Assembly: GCA_963639765.1 (NCBI GenBank)
Contig: CAVHXA010000001.1
Coordinates: forward strand, 1 to 64,000
Reading direction: 5' to 3'
DNA from: CAVHXA01 sp963639765
GTDB lineage: Bacteria > Bacillota > Clostridia > Oscillospirales > Oscillospiraceae
Length of the DNA: 64,000 nucleotides
Positions 8,837 through 17,691 of this stretch are shown here, piece by piece. Each line of letters opens with the position of its first letter. Within the stretch, counting starts at the first letter, position 1. Both the position numbers and the translations under genes were made by a program. The notes under the pieces are model-generated. The model saw nothing but the letters and a program-made list of their open reading frames with translations. It searched no databases and was not told the DNA's origin.

Positions 8837-10063
8837 ATGAACGCTTCGAGGATATCCTGTGCCCTGCTGGCCCTGACAGCACTGCTTTGCCTCGTCTGCT
8901 GCAGCTGCAGCAGATCTGCAGCGGATGTTCAGTCCGCATCGCCGGCTGATCCATCGGTGCAAACGGAAGCAGAACCGTCGGCACAAGCGATGAACGAGCC
9001 GTCGGTGCCTGAATTCACACTTTCGCACGGCAGCAATGAATCAGAGTCAGTCTATACGCAGGCACCGGACATTGAACCGGTATATCAGTCCGATCCGGAC
9101 ACCGAAAACGAAGTGCTCTTTGAAATTCCTTCGGTCCCTGCAATCCAATATCCAAATCCTTTGACCGGTCTCGAAATGCAGGATGAGACCATGCCTCAGG
9201 CCAGGCCCGTTGCCGTTATGCTAAACGATATCAAGGCTGCCCTGCCTCAATACGGAAACTCTCAGGCCGACATGATTTTTGAACTCGTGGCAGAGGGCGG
9301 CATTACACGAATGCTGGCTCTGTATCAGGATGTGCGTGCCGTTTCACAAATCGGAAGCATCCGCAGTACCAGGCCCTATTACATTGACATCGCCCAGGGC
9401 TATGACGCCATTCTGATACACTGCGGCGGGAGCAGCGAAGCCTATAGTCAGATGTCTGCACGAAAAACAGCACATATAGACGGAATCTATACGTCTGCCA
9501 TTTTCTGGCGTGACCAGCAGCGTGCAAAAACAGTCGGTTCAGAGCACAGTATGTTCACCTCCGGTGCACTGATCTGCGACTATCTGCCGCAGACCGGCCT
9601 TCGCCTGACTCACGCCGACGGCTATGTGCTGAATCAGGAGTTTTCCGATGAGCCATCGCTCCGAATCTGGAGCCCGGTTCAGCATCTGACTGTTCCCATG
9701 TCGGGCTATAAATCTACCACCTTCGATTACGACGCTGCTGAGGGTGCCTATCTGGTCGGGCAGTTTGAAACACCCTATGTCGACGGGCAGGACGGCAGTC
9801 AGGTTGCCGTGCAGAACGTGCTGGTTCTCTACACCTCTGTGTATACCACGTCTGACAGCTATGGTCACATGCAGGTAGCCACAACCGGCACAGGAACGGG
9901 ACTGTATTGCTGCGGAGGAGTAAGTGCGCCGATCAACTGGTTCAGGCCAACAGTGGATGATCCGTTCAGCTATACCCTTGAAGACGGCAGTGCGCTGGTT
10001 CTGCAGCGCGGTACCACGTATGTCTGTGTCGTATCCAACTCCTGCGAGATTGCAATCTCTTAG
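8837..10063 (+). CDS. DUF3048 lipoprotein (YerB-like)
   Basis: 408 aa. Signal peptide of about 20 residues with a cysteine-rich lipobox region (LVCCSCSRS), then a Ser/Glu/Pro-rich stalk to about residue 95. The DUF3048 core begins at ARPVAVMLNDIKAALPQYG and includes ADMIFELVAEGGITRMLALY; a second DUF3048 subdomain follows from about residue 270. Anchored to the outer face of the membrane. The start with the signal peptide is preferred to a longer reading from 8753 that would hide the signal. Likely co-transcribed with the PIN-like gene 26 nt downstream. Function unknown. Confidence 0.9.
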   Translation: MNASRISCALLALTALLCLVCCSCSRSAADVQSASPADPSVQTEAEPSAQAMNEPSVPEFTLSHGSNESESVYTQAPDIEPVYQSDPDTENEVLFEIPSVPAIQYPNPLTGLEMQDETMPQARPVAVMLNDIKAALPQYGNSQADMIFELVAEGGITRMLALYQDVRAVSQIGSIRSTRPYYIDIAQGYDAILIHCGGSSEAYSQMSARKTAHIDGIYTSAIFWRDQQRAKTVGSEHSMFTSGALICDYLPQTGLRLTHADGYVLNQEFSDEPSLRIWSPVQHLTVPMSGYKSTTFDYDAAEGAYLVGQFETPYVDGQDGSQVAVQNVLVLYTSVYTTSDSYGHMQVATTGTGTGLYCCGGVSAPINWFRPTVDDPFSYTLEDGSALVLQRGTTYVCVVSNSCEIAIS

Positions 10064-10089
10064 CCTTCTTGCAACGAAAGGGTCAGAAT

Positions 10090-11916
10090 ATGCGAAATTA
10101 CTATCTTATTGATTTTGAAAATGTCGGCTCTGACGGTTTGGCCGGTGTAAACAATCTTTCTCCTGAAGACGAGGTAATCATCTTCTATTCCACAAAATCC
10201 AACCGTCTGACCATGCGCGCGCACATACAGATCGGAACCAGCAGTGCCAAATTCGAGTATTTTGAAGTTGCCGTAGGTGGAAAAGATGCCCTTGACCACC
10301 AGATCTCAACCTTTATCGGTTTTCTGGTCGGCAGCAGGCAGGGCGAACAATACTATATTGTCAGCCGAGACACAGGCTATAAGTATATCGCCAACTTCTG
10401 GAATACACGATTAGACCACAACATTGTATTGTGCATCGATTCCATCAAAACCGCCCATCGAAGGGCCGAACAGGACGCCAGATCCGAAGCCGCCAGACAG
10501 GATACCTCCAGATCCGATCCGACCAGATCTGCAAAAATCGATGACGCAGTCAAGGCCGAGCTGCCGACCGAAAAGCCTGCCGAGGCTGTGATCGCACGCG
10601 AATCTGTGCCTGCACTTCCGGCTCCACGTACAGATGACAGGCACAGTCGGCCTGCCCCGGAAAAATCCGAGCAGGCATCCGCAGACTCCATACAGACACA
10701 AAAGCAGTCTCCGGCCTCGTCTGAGTCGAAAAAAACGCCCGAGCCTGCTGAGCAGCGGCATGTTGCAGAAAACACGAAGCCATCGTCTTCCCACACAGCC
10801 ATGACCGCCAAACGTGCGCCCAAGGCCGAGCCCACTCATATCGAGGCACGGCACATTGAACCGCCAGTCCGCTCAGAAGAACCTGTGCACCCATCCGGAC
10901 GGCCGGACCCCACGCAGTCTGCCAAATCAGAAGAAAGTCGCCATGGTGTACTCAGCTCCCGTTCCCGCAAGGAATCGGGACCGCAGCGCATACGTGCCAA
11001 TCAACCCGGACCGTCTAAGCTGATCGAAGACTCCGAACCAAAACCCTCTGCATCCGCCGCTTCTGTCGATCAAAACAGCAATACAGGTCTTCTGCCCGAA
11101 TCGTCTGCTTCCGTTTTCGAGCTGCAAGGCCCGGAGTCGCTCTCCGAGCAAAAAACATCGGCCGCCGATCCGGCTGTTCTCCGGGCAGCCACGCCCGCAC
11201 CAACACCGTCAGAGTCCAACCAGGCCAGATTCAACCGGCCAGATACCCAAACTGAAGCAGTACCGGCCACAAACGCTCAACCCCCGGAACAAAACGAAAT
11301 TGAACAAACAGCGCTGCCTGTCCGCAACGCGTCCAATTTCCCGGTAGATACCCCTGCAGTCGAGCTGACTGCACGTGATAAGAGCTCCGAGCCTGTACAG
11401 ACTTCGCAAGCCGCTAAGATGTCTGATGCGATCCGCTCCAACCGGTCCCGTTCCGGACGCTCCCGTTCCGGACGCGGGCAGAAGAATCAGAAGGCAAACC
11501 CGGTCAATGCCGAACAGTTCCCTCTTGAAACTGCCGGAAACGAACAAACCGAAAGGTCTGCTGAAAAACCCGGTGAAAGACCTGCCGCATCCACACCCGA
11601 AACAGCACAGGCGCAGCCGACCGCGCCTGATTCCTTCCGACGCAGCCAGCTCCCCACGGAAAGACCGGCTAAATCCGAGCTCTCCCCCGAGCAGTCCAGG
11701 CCTGAGGCTGTCGCCACAGTTCAGCAGCTGGATGCTGCCGTCAAGGAAAAAGTCCTTGTTCTACTTGCTCCGCACGAAAAGTTGCAGGCCAATCGGATTG
11801 TGGATATGATTCAGTCCGGAAAAAAACAGCTTTTGTGCAACAGCCTGCGCCGTCAGCTGGGTCAGGAGCAGGGTCTGGCCCTGTATCACGAAATCAAAAA
11901 AACCGCGTGGAAATAA
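10090..11916 (+). CDS. PIN/NYN-like domain protein with a very long disordered linker
   Basis: 608 aa from an ATG with AAAGGG about 8 nt upstream. Residues 1 to about 130 form a PIN/NYN-type fold beginning YYLIDFENVGSDG, the acidic D.EN start of NYN nucleases, with a further conserved acidic stretch SRDTGYKYIANFW. About 400 residues of Ser/Pro/Glu/Ala/Arg-rich, low-complexity sequence follow. The last 60 residues (from VQQLDAAVKEKVLVLLA) are a compact helical domain with a winged-helix look. Probably an RNase or RNA-binding protein tethered through a flexible linker; catalysis is inferred from the domain only. Confidence 0.8.
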   Translation: MRNYYLIDFENVGSDGLAGVNNLSPEDEVIIFYSTKSNRLTMRAHIQIGTSSAKFEYFEVAVGGKDALDHQISTFIGFLVGSRQGEQYYIVSRDTGYKYIANFWNTRLDHNIVLCIDSIKTAHRRAEQDARSEAARQDTSRSDPTRSAKIDDAVKAELPTEKPAEAVIARESVPALPAPRTDDRHSRPAPEKSEQASADSIQTQKQSPASSESKKTPEPAEQRHVAENTKPSSSHTAMTAKRAPKAEPTHIEARHIEPPVRSEEPVHPSGRPDPTQSAKSEESRHGVLSSRSRKESGPQRIRANQPGPSKLIEDSEPKPSASAASVDQNSNTGLLPESSASVFELQGPESLSEQKTSAADPAVLRAATPAPTPSESNQARFNRPDTQTEAVPATNAQPPEQNEIEQTALPVRNASNFPVDTPAVELTARDKSSEPVQTSQAAKMSDAIRSNRSRSGRSRSGRGQKNQKANPVNAEQFPLETAGNEQTERSAEKPGERPAASTPETAQAQPTAPDSFRRSQLPTERPAKSELSPEQSRPEAVATVQQLDAAVKEKVLVLLAPHEKLQANRIVDMIQSGKKQLLCNSLRRQLGQEQGLALYHEIKKTAWK

Positions 11917-11998
11917 CGGCAGTGCCGCGCAATTGTATCTGGGGCCTTTGACAGTCCTTTACCCACACAAATCCGCCTTCAAATGTTGCGGTGCTGCC
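11917..11998 (+). repeat. Short TIR repeat, possible internally deleted copy
   Basis: The left end GGCAGTGCCGCGCAATT and right end AAATGTTGCGGTGCTGCC match the terminal repeats of the longer copies, but only 82 bp separate the outer ends. It starts directly after the stop codon of the PIN-like gene and lies in the leader of the next gene. No coding sequence is seen up to 12124. Confidence 0.5.
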
Positions 11999-12124
11999 TG
12001 AACAATCCGCCTTCCCCTGACCTGCTCCCCTATGGAAGCGAGCCGGGGGAGGACTGTTTTGTGTCTGTCTGCAGCCGGGCTTGTCCGCAGGACACCATTA
12101 TTTCGCTTCAACAGGAGACCTTGT

Positions 12125-12619
12125 ATGAAATCAAAATCTTTCCTGCATGTAATCGGACTGATTCTCGGGCTTGCAATCCTTTTGGGCGGTTCCGCTTCCT
12201 CCGCCGGGACATCAGCCATTGACCCACTTGTAACGTTGAGTTATCTTACAGGATCTTTTACGGAGCAGATTCTTGATCAGGCCGACCGGCTGACCGAGGC
12301 CATGGCCGACGAGGTTCGGCAGGATGCCGAGGAGCAGGCACAGGAAATAATCCTCGCCGTTGAAAGCCAGTCTGTCTCAGAAAATCCCGCAGGCAGCTAT
12401 GAGACGGATACGCTGTGTAATGGCGATTGCATCATACTCGCTGCAGGCAGCGAGGTATTGGTGATATCCGGTCTTCTGACGGCCGATACAGCCGTCAGTG
12501 ACGTTACAGCCGGTGCCATGCTTGCCTCCGGCAGTACACTCGAAGCAAATCATCTGTATATCTGCCTGCAGCAAACCTGCATGACCGCCGCGAACGATAC
12601 CGTTCTGCTGCATAAGTAA
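12125..12619 (+). CDS. Secreted hypothetical protein
   Basis: 164 aa. N-terminal hydrophobic signal (HVIGLILGLAILLGGSA), then DPLVTLSYLTGSFTEQILDQ, an acidic helical stretch rich in Ala and Glu at about 50-85, and a beta-rich C-terminal half with repeated Gly/Ala/Thr (GSEVLVISGLL, DVTAGAMLASG, NHLYICLQ). The arrangement resembles a common unnamed clostridial exported family that pairs a DPLV..SY segment with a C-terminal SG....D.T.G..V..NHL barrel. AGGAG precedes the ATG by 7 nt. Only 16 nt separate it from the thioesterase gene, so they may share a transcript. No function can be assigned. Confidence 0.75.
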   Translation: MKSKSFLHVIGLILGLAILLGGSASSAGTSAIDPLVTLSYLTGSFTEQILDQADRLTEAMADEVRQDAEEQAQEIILAVESQSVSENPAGSYETDTLCNGDCIILAAGSEVLVISGLLTADTAVSDVTAGAMLASGSTLEANHLYICLQQTCMTAANDTVLLHK

Positions 12620-12635
12620 CAAGGAGTTGTCTATA

Positions 12636-13355
12636 ATGTCACTGACACAGAATTATTACGTTGGCGTGGCGCAGACAGATCTTATGGGCAGATGCAAGCC
12701 TTCGGCACTGTTGACCATGCTGCAGGAAGCTGCAATGGCCGACTCATCGTTGCAGGGGGTTGACAGTCCGCAGCTGGCTCAGCTGTGCGGCGGGCATTGG
12801 GTGCTGGCACGTTTAAGCTGCCATCTCGATAAACCCCTGTATCGTGGTACATCCGTCAGGCTGAGCACCTCACTTCGCGGTCTCGACGGCGGTCTGATTT
12901 ATCGCGACACAGAGCTTTTTGTGGAGAACCATCCCATTGGCAGGGCTGTCAGTGCATGGGCGGTTGCCGACGGGAAAACAAACAAAATGCTCTGGCCTGC
13001 TCAACTTCCTGCAGTGCTGACGCAAAAGGCCGAATCCGGTCTAAGGCTTCGCAAGCTGCATCTGCAGACCGATCTTTCGTCTTGCTATATGCATACCGTA
13101 CGCTACAGTGACCTCGACGAAAACGGACATATGAACAACGCCAGATATGCTGACCTGTGCTGCAACGCGATTGCCCTGCAGGAGCTTTGTTCCTGTTGGG
13201 TGCAAACCATGGATTTTGGTTACATGCAGCAGTGCTGTCCGGGTCAGGAACTTTGTATATACACCGGAACAGAGGACAATCTCCGACTCTTCCGAGGCCA
13301 GCTTCAAACCGGTACCTGCTTTGAAGCACGCATGCTTTTAACTTCTGCGTTCTGA
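12636..13355 (+). CDS. Acyl-ACP thioesterase family protein
   Basis: 239 aa, two hot-dog folds in tandem as in bacterial acyl-ACP thioesterases (FatA/FatB-like). The first fold begins YYVGVAQTDLMGRCKPSALL; the second carries VRYSDLDENGHMNNARYADL, the strongest family signature, with the N.H..N..Y catalytic-site residues. It hydrolyses acyl-ACP to free fatty acid, affecting membrane lipid supply. ATG chosen because AAGGAG lies 9 nt upstream. Ends before a strong terminator at 13393. Confidence 0.9.
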   Translation: MSLTQNYYVGVAQTDLMGRCKPSALLTMLQEAAMADSSLQGVDSPQLAQLCGGHWVLARLSCHLDKPLYRGTSVRLSTSLRGLDGGLIYRDTELFVENHPIGRAVSAWAVADGKTNKMLWPAQLPAVLTQKAESGLRLRKLHLQTDLSSCYMHTVRYSDLDENGHMNNARYADLCCNAIALQELCSCWVQTMDFGYMQQCCPGQELCIYTGTEDNLRLFRGQLQTGTCFEARMLLTSAF

Positions 13356-13392
13356 CCCGCATACAAACAAAGTTCAGAACTGTACAAACAAG

Positions 13393-13423
13393 GCCGGGCC
13401 CTTTCGGGCCCGGCTCTTTTTTT
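13393..13423 (+). terminator. Intrinsic terminator after the thioesterase gene
   Basis: A perfect 9-bp GC stem (GCCGGGCCC, TTTC loop, GGGCCCGGC) followed by TCTTTTTTT. It lies between convergent genes and mainly serves the plus strand. Confidence 0.92.
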
Positions 13424-13471
13424 GTTGTGGAGCTGCTCCGGCAGCATCGTGAAATTTGCTGCATGGGAAGC

Positions 13472-15469
13472 TTATTCTTCAGCAGCCTTTTTGGCTTCTT
13501 CGATAACACGCTGCTGCGTGGACGCCGAAGCCTCTTCATAGCGTTCGAAGCGAAGTGTAAAACTTCCGCGGGACTGCGTCATGGAACGCAGATCGATGGC
13601 ATAGCTGCTCATCTCACCCATGGGAACCTCGGCTTCAACAATCTGATTGCCTTCGGAGTCCGGGTTCATGCCCATCACACGGCCACCGCGCTTGGAGATG
13701 TCGGACATGATATCGCCCATGTAGGCATCAGGAACAGTAACCTTCAGACTGCCGATCGGCTCGAGCAGAACGGGTCTGGCCTGAGGCAGGCCTTCTTTCC
13801 AGGCAATACCGGCAGCAGTCTGGAAAGCCATATCGGAAGAATCGACAGGATGATAGGAGCCGAAGTAGAGTGTGGCCTTCAGGTAAACAACGGGATATCC
13901 GGCCAAAACGCCTTTGTCTACACAGTTTCGCAGGCCCTTTTCAACCGAGGGAATAAAGTTTTTGGGAACGCAGCCACCAACAGTCTCATCGGCAAAAATC
14001 ATATCCTCCTGCTCGGATTGGGGCTCGAAGCGGATGTAGACATCACCAAACTGGCCATGTCCGCCTGTCTGCTTTTTGTGGCGTCCGTGAACTTCTACTT
14101 TTTTGCGGATGGTTTCGCGGTATTCGATTTTGGCGGGCTTGAGCTCACATTCGACCTTGTATTTGTTGAGCAGCTTGGCGCACAGAACATTCAGATGAAT
14201 ATCAGCTACACCGGAAATGAGCTGTTCTTTGGTTTCGGAGTTTGTTGTCAGAGTGAAGGAGCAGTCTTCCTCGTTGAGCTTGACCAGGCCTGCGTTGACC
14301 TTGTCTTCCTGACCCTTGACCTTTGCATAAACAGCCATGGTATAGCAGGGTTCATCGTAAGCAATGGGCTTTACGGTGACCGTTTTTCCGGCCAGCCCGA
14401 GAGTGTCGCCGGTTTTTACAGACGAAAGCTTTGTGAATACGCCGATGTCACCGCAGGCAACAGAGGAAGCTTTTGTCTGAATCTTTCCTTTTGGGAAGAA
14501 GATATTGCTGAGCTTTTCGGTATCACCCGTGCGGCTGTTGATAACGGACAGGGTATCGGTCAGCTCACCGGAAATGACCTTGAAGAAGGAGTTCTTTCCG
14601 AACTGGTCGATTACGGTTTTGAAGATAAAGGCCATGGGAGATCCGGCGGGATCGAGAATGAATTCTCCGTCGCCATCGTCGGTTGTGATGGGAATAGCCT
14701 TGCCCTCGAGCGGATTGGGCGCATAGCTGATCAGACCCTGAATAAACTCCTCGGTGCCGAGGGCATTCATGGCACAGCCGCAGAATACAGGCGTGATGAC
14801 GCGCTGACGGATGCCCTCACGAATGCCGTTTTGCATTTCTTCTTCGGTGAAAGGTTCTTCCATAAAGAATTTCTCCATCAGTTCTTCGCTGGTTTCGGCC
14901 ACGGCCTCGGTCAGCATGGCGTAGTATTCTTCTCCGTGGTCGTCGGCTTTGGCCAGAGTGGATCTTACACCGCCGTCTGCAGGATAGACAAACGGGATAA
15001 CACTGCTACCGAATTTTTCACGCAGAGCATCGACTACAGCGAAATAGTCTGCGTGCTCTTCGTCGAGCTTTGAGATGTAGAAGAAGGCGGGCAGATCTGC
15101 GCTGCGCAGATACTTCCAGGATTTTTCGGTGCCGACTTCAATGCCGCTTTTGGCTGTGCAGAGAATCACGCCGGCATCGCTTACACGCAAAGACTGCGCA
15201 ACCTCGCCGGCAAAATCGAAATAACCGGGATTGTCAAGTATGTTGATTTTGGTGCCCTTGTATTCTACAGGGATAACGGATGTGGAGATGGAATAGCCGC
15301 GCTTGATTTCTTCGGCGTCAAAGTCGCTTATGGTGTTTCCGTCGGCATTCTTTCCCAGACGGTCGGTCCCCTTGGTGAAATAAAGCATGCTCTCAGCCAG
15401 CGCGGTTTTTCCGTCGCCGCCATGTCCCAGCAGGCAGACATTGCGCAGGTCTTTGGCAGTATAGCTCAT
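13472..15469 (-). CDS. EF-G-like translational GTPase (paralogue of FusA)
   Basis: 665 aa. Five-domain EF-G layout: G domain with G1 GHGGDGKT and G3 DNPGYFDF, then domains II to V, ending with the domain IV/V stretch IEYRETIRKKVEVHGRHKKQ and GGHGQFGDVYIRFEP. G1 and G3 differ from housekeeping EF-G, and the G4 motif reads SKLD rather than NKxD, placing it in the EF-G-like group whose role is not settled. AAGGAG lies 8 nt before the ATG. A TTGAAA-17-TATAAT promoter drives it (15583-15611). Confidence 0.9.
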   Translation of the reverse strand: MSYTAKDLRNVCLLGHGGDGKTALAESMLYFTKGTDRLGKNADGNTISDFDAEEIKRGYSISTSVIPVEYKGTKINILDNPGYFDFAGEVAQSLRVSDAGVILCTAKSGIEVGTEKSWKYLRSADLPAFFYISKLDEEHADYFAVVDALREKFGSSVIPFVYPADGGVRSTLAKADDHGEEYYAMLTEAVAETSEELMEKFFMEEPFTEEEMQNGIREGIRQRVITPVFCGCAMNALGTEEFIQGLISYAPNPLEGKAIPITTDDGDGEFILDPAGSPMAFIFKTVIDQFGKNSFFKVISGELTDTLSVINSRTGDTEKLSNIFFPKGKIQTKASSVACGDIGVFTKLSSVKTGDTLGLAGKTVTVKPIAYDEPCYTMAVYAKVKGQEDKVNAGLVKLNEEDCSFTLTTNSETKEQLISGVADIHLNVLCAKLLNKYKVECELKPAKIEYRETIRKKVEVHGRHKKQTGGHGQFGDVYIRFEPQSEQEDMIFADETVGGCVPKNFIPSVEKGLRNCVDKGVLAGYPVVYLKATLYFGSYHPVDSSDMAFQTAAGIAWKEGLPQARPVLLEPIGSLKVTVPDAYMGDIMSDISKRGGRVMGMNPDSEGNQIVEAEVPMGEMSSYAIDLRSMTQSRGSFTLRFERYEEASASTQQRVIEEAKKAAEE

Positions 15470-15582
15470 GTTTACGCTCCTTCCAAAATTCTATTCGCGC
15501 GATTTGCGCGCAAAAGCCGCATGAGTTTAAAACAAAACTTCCGCCGGAATCTCAAATCCGGCATTTTTCCTGTCAGCATTTT

Positions 15583-15611
15583 ATTATAGTGGAACAGGGC
15601 ATGTTTTTCAA
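15583..15611 (-). promoter_or_regulatory. Promoter of the EF-G-like gene
   Basis: -35 TTGAAA (15606-15611), 17-nt spacer, -10 TATAAT (15583-15588), about 115 nt upstream of the start codon. Confidence 0.75.
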
Positions 15612-15633
15612 TCACTTTTTTCCTGATGGGATA

Positions 15634-15663
15634 TTGATTTTTGATATACAAACAGGATACAAT
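15634..15663 (+). promoter_or_regulatory. Promoter of the YihY gene
   Basis: -35 TTGATT (15634-15639), 18-nt spacer, -10 TACAAT (15658-15663). It diverges from the EF-G-like promoter about 25 bp away. Confidence 0.55.
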
Positions 15664-15735
15664 GCCCCTGTAGCTCTGCAGTATCTGTACCAGTCTGCAG
15701 TTTTTTACATCTATCGAAACGCAGGGGGTAAGCGC

Positions 15736-16554
15736 ATGAAGGAAAAGCTGTTTTTCTGGTATGAAACCGTCTTGCGTACCCTTCCGCGCCGTGTTTCTGC
15801 CTATGCAGCCAGTGCCTCTTTCTTTATCACGCTGTCAGTATTTCCCGCACTTCTGCTGCTGCTTTGCATCCTGCAATATTTGCCCGTTACCGTATCTGAT
15901 CTCACTCAGTTTCTTGACTCATGGCTGCCCGAAGCCGTTACGCCGCTGGTTGATCTGGCTGTTGAAGAACTGTATCGGTCCGGCAGCTCGATGACGCTTG
16001 TTTCTGTTTCGGCAGTAACAGCCTTCTGGTCTGCGGCACGCGGGGTTCTGGGTGTACTGGGTGGTCTGAACGAGGTCCTTGGTATCGAGGATCATCGTTC
16101 CTATCTTGCAAGAAGGCTTTTGTCCGGCACCTATACCCTGGCTCTGGCGCTGGCTATTCTGATTCCTCTCGGTCTCCACGCTGCCGGTGTACGTCTGCGG
16201 GCAGCCATCCTGCTTCATGCTCCGCTTGTAATCCACATCTGGGACTTTCTGATCGGTATCCGGGCTCTGGTTGTGGTGCCCGTGCTCACCTTGGTATTTG
16301 CCGTAATCTATAAGGTTCTGCCGGACCGCAAGACTCGTTTTCGCACCCAGCTACCCGGTGCACTGATAGCAGCAATGGCATGGGAAATCTACTCTGAGCT
16401 TTTTTCCATGTATCTCGCCGGCAGCTCCAGCTTTTCCTATATGTACGGCAGTCTGGTCACCATTGCGGTAGCTATGGTCTGGCTGTATGCCTGCATGGCA
16501 ATTCTGTTCTACGGCGCAGCTGTAAACCGACTGATCAGCAGCCGCCCCGGCTGA
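15736..16554 (+). CDS. YihY/BrkB family membrane protein
   Basis: 272 aa, six predicted membrane helices. Family features: RVSAYAASASFFITLSVFPA after the first amphipathic segment, SAARGVLGVLGGLNEV in the middle, and a C-terminal YGSLVTIAVAMVWLY. Start placed at the ATG following AGGGGGT; the frame is open upstream to 15589 but contains the promoter. Often annotated RNase BN, an assignment now known to be wrong for the family; the true function is unknown. Confidence 0.9.
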   Translation: MKEKLFFWYETVLRTLPRRVSAYAASASFFITLSVFPALLLLLCILQYLPVTVSDLTQFLDSWLPEAVTPLVDLAVEELYRSGSSMTLVSVSAVTAFWSAARGVLGVLGGLNEVLGIEDHRSYLARRLLSGTYTLALALAILIPLGLHAAGVRLRAAILLHAPLVIHIWDFLIGIRALVVVPVLTLVFAVIYKVLPDRKTRFRTQLPGALIAAMAWEIYSELFSMYLAGSSSFSYMYGSLVTIAVAMVWLYACMAILFYGAAVNRLISSRPG

Positions 16555-16639
16555 TTGACTATTGCCGGAGCCTGCGGCAATATACGTTGACTTTTGGACT
16601 GTTAACCTGTATCATGCGCTGCGAAAGGAGCTGGGGCCG

Positions 16640-17407
16640 TTGCCTGAATTTCTCAGAACATGTCTGATTGTCTGCCCTCTGGTTTTTCTGGCGGGCTTTG
16701 TAGACTCGGTGGCCGGCGGAGGCGGCATCATCTCTATCCCCGCATATTTTCTGGCCGGTATGCCAACGCGGCTGAGTCTGGGGACCAACAAGCTCGTAGC
16801 CTGCTGCGGCACTGCTCTGGCCACAGGAACCTATTTCAAAAATGGAAAGGTCCGCGTAAAAGAATCCATAATCAGTGCGGCAGCATCGCTTGCAGGTTCT
16901 CTTGTCGGCACCGGTCTGGCTCTGTTGATTTCTGAGCAGGTTCTGCAGGCGGCCATGCTGATAATTCTGCCCTGTGTAGCGGTTTTTTTGTGCCTCAATC
17001 GCGGCTTTGGCCGCCGTGCGGACGAAAAGAAGCCGGTCGGTGTGCAGTGTGCTGCCCTATGCCTTGGCATAGGCTTTGTGATCGGCTGCTATGACGGGTT
17101 GATCGGCCCCGGGACAGGTACGTTTCTGATTCTGGCTTTTACCGGACTTCTGGGAATGGATCTGCTCACAGCTTCGGGCTGTGCAAAGGTCTCGAATCTG
17201 GCCTCAAACCTGGCCTCGGCCATTGTCTACTGCCTACACGGAAATGTGCGCTATCCGCTTGCAGGCATTGCTATCCTGTTCAGCATGGCAGGCAATTGGT
17301 GCGGCTCACGCTATGCCATTCGCGGCGGCAGCAAAAACGTGCGGCGGGTGATGTTTCTGGTTTTGGGACTGCTGTTTATAAAAATGCTCTATGAACTGCT
17401 GCACTGA
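16640..17407 (+). CDS. TSUP family permease (TauE/SafE, sulfite exporter-like)
   Basis: 255 aa from a TTG start with GAAAGGAG 9 nt upstream, which is the only good ribosome site; the upstream in-frame sequence is hydrophilic and unlike the family. Eight membrane segments in two repeats. The motif FVDSVAGGGGIISIP is the TSUP hallmark, and its counterpart in the second half is GCYDGLIGPGTGTF. TSUP proteins move sulfite, sulfonates or other organic anions. Followed by a terminator-like hairpin at 17503. Confidence 0.88.
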   Translation: MPEFLRTCLIVCPLVFLAGFVDSVAGGGGIISIPAYFLAGMPTRLSLGTNKLVACCGTALATGTYFKNGKVRVKESIISAAASLAGSLVGTGLALLISEQVLQAAMLIILPCVAVFLCLNRGFGRRADEKKPVGVQCAALCLGIGFVIGCYDGLIGPGTGTFLILAFTGLLGMDLLTASGCAKVSNLASNLASAIVYCLHGNVRYPLAGIAILFSMAGNWCGSRYAIRGGSKNVRRVMFLVLGLLFIKMLYELLH

Positions 17408-17502
17408 TAATTGTATTATGCATACACAAAGGTTTTCTGAATTTGATCGAATATTTCAAATGTGCTGCGGAGCAGACATCCGGAAGTGCAGGCCGATTTT
17501 TT

Positions 17503-17534
17503 GGGAGGAATCACGGAAATCCATGATTCCTCCC
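17503..17534 (+). terminator. GGAGGAATCA hairpin after the TauE/SafE gene
   Basis: An inverted repeat with 11-bp outer arms GGGAGGAATCA and TGATTCCTCCC, followed after 5 nt by TTTTT. Nearly the same sequence as the hairpin at 58053-58082. Confidence 0.65.
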
Positions 17535-17543
17535 GCTGTTTTT

Positions 17544-17690
17544 GGCAGCACCGCAGCATTTGGCAAGAGCGATCGGAAATTATTTCCGAATCAGAAAAGC
17601 CGAAGCCATATGCTGTGCATGGCAAGGCAACGATCTGTCTGTGAAAAAAGATCTGCATCGCGCCGCAGACGCAATTATGCGGTGCTCGGC
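17544..17690 (+). repeat. Dispersed TIR repeat, copy 2
   Basis: 147 bp. Left end GGCAGCACCGCAGCATT, right end CAATTATGCGGTGCTCGGC. Shares the 15-mer TGGCAAGGCAACGAT with the 20351 copy and the right-end segment GCCGCAGACGCAATTATGCG with the 31021 copy. It abuts the stop codon of the broken sensor kinase. Confidence 0.7.
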
Positions 17691-17691
17691 T

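Noticed and set aside
13427..15073. A 548-residue plus-strand open frame
   Set aside because: It is antisense to the EF-G-like gene, which has all family motifs, a ribosome site and a promoter. The plus-strand translation has no recognisable domain.
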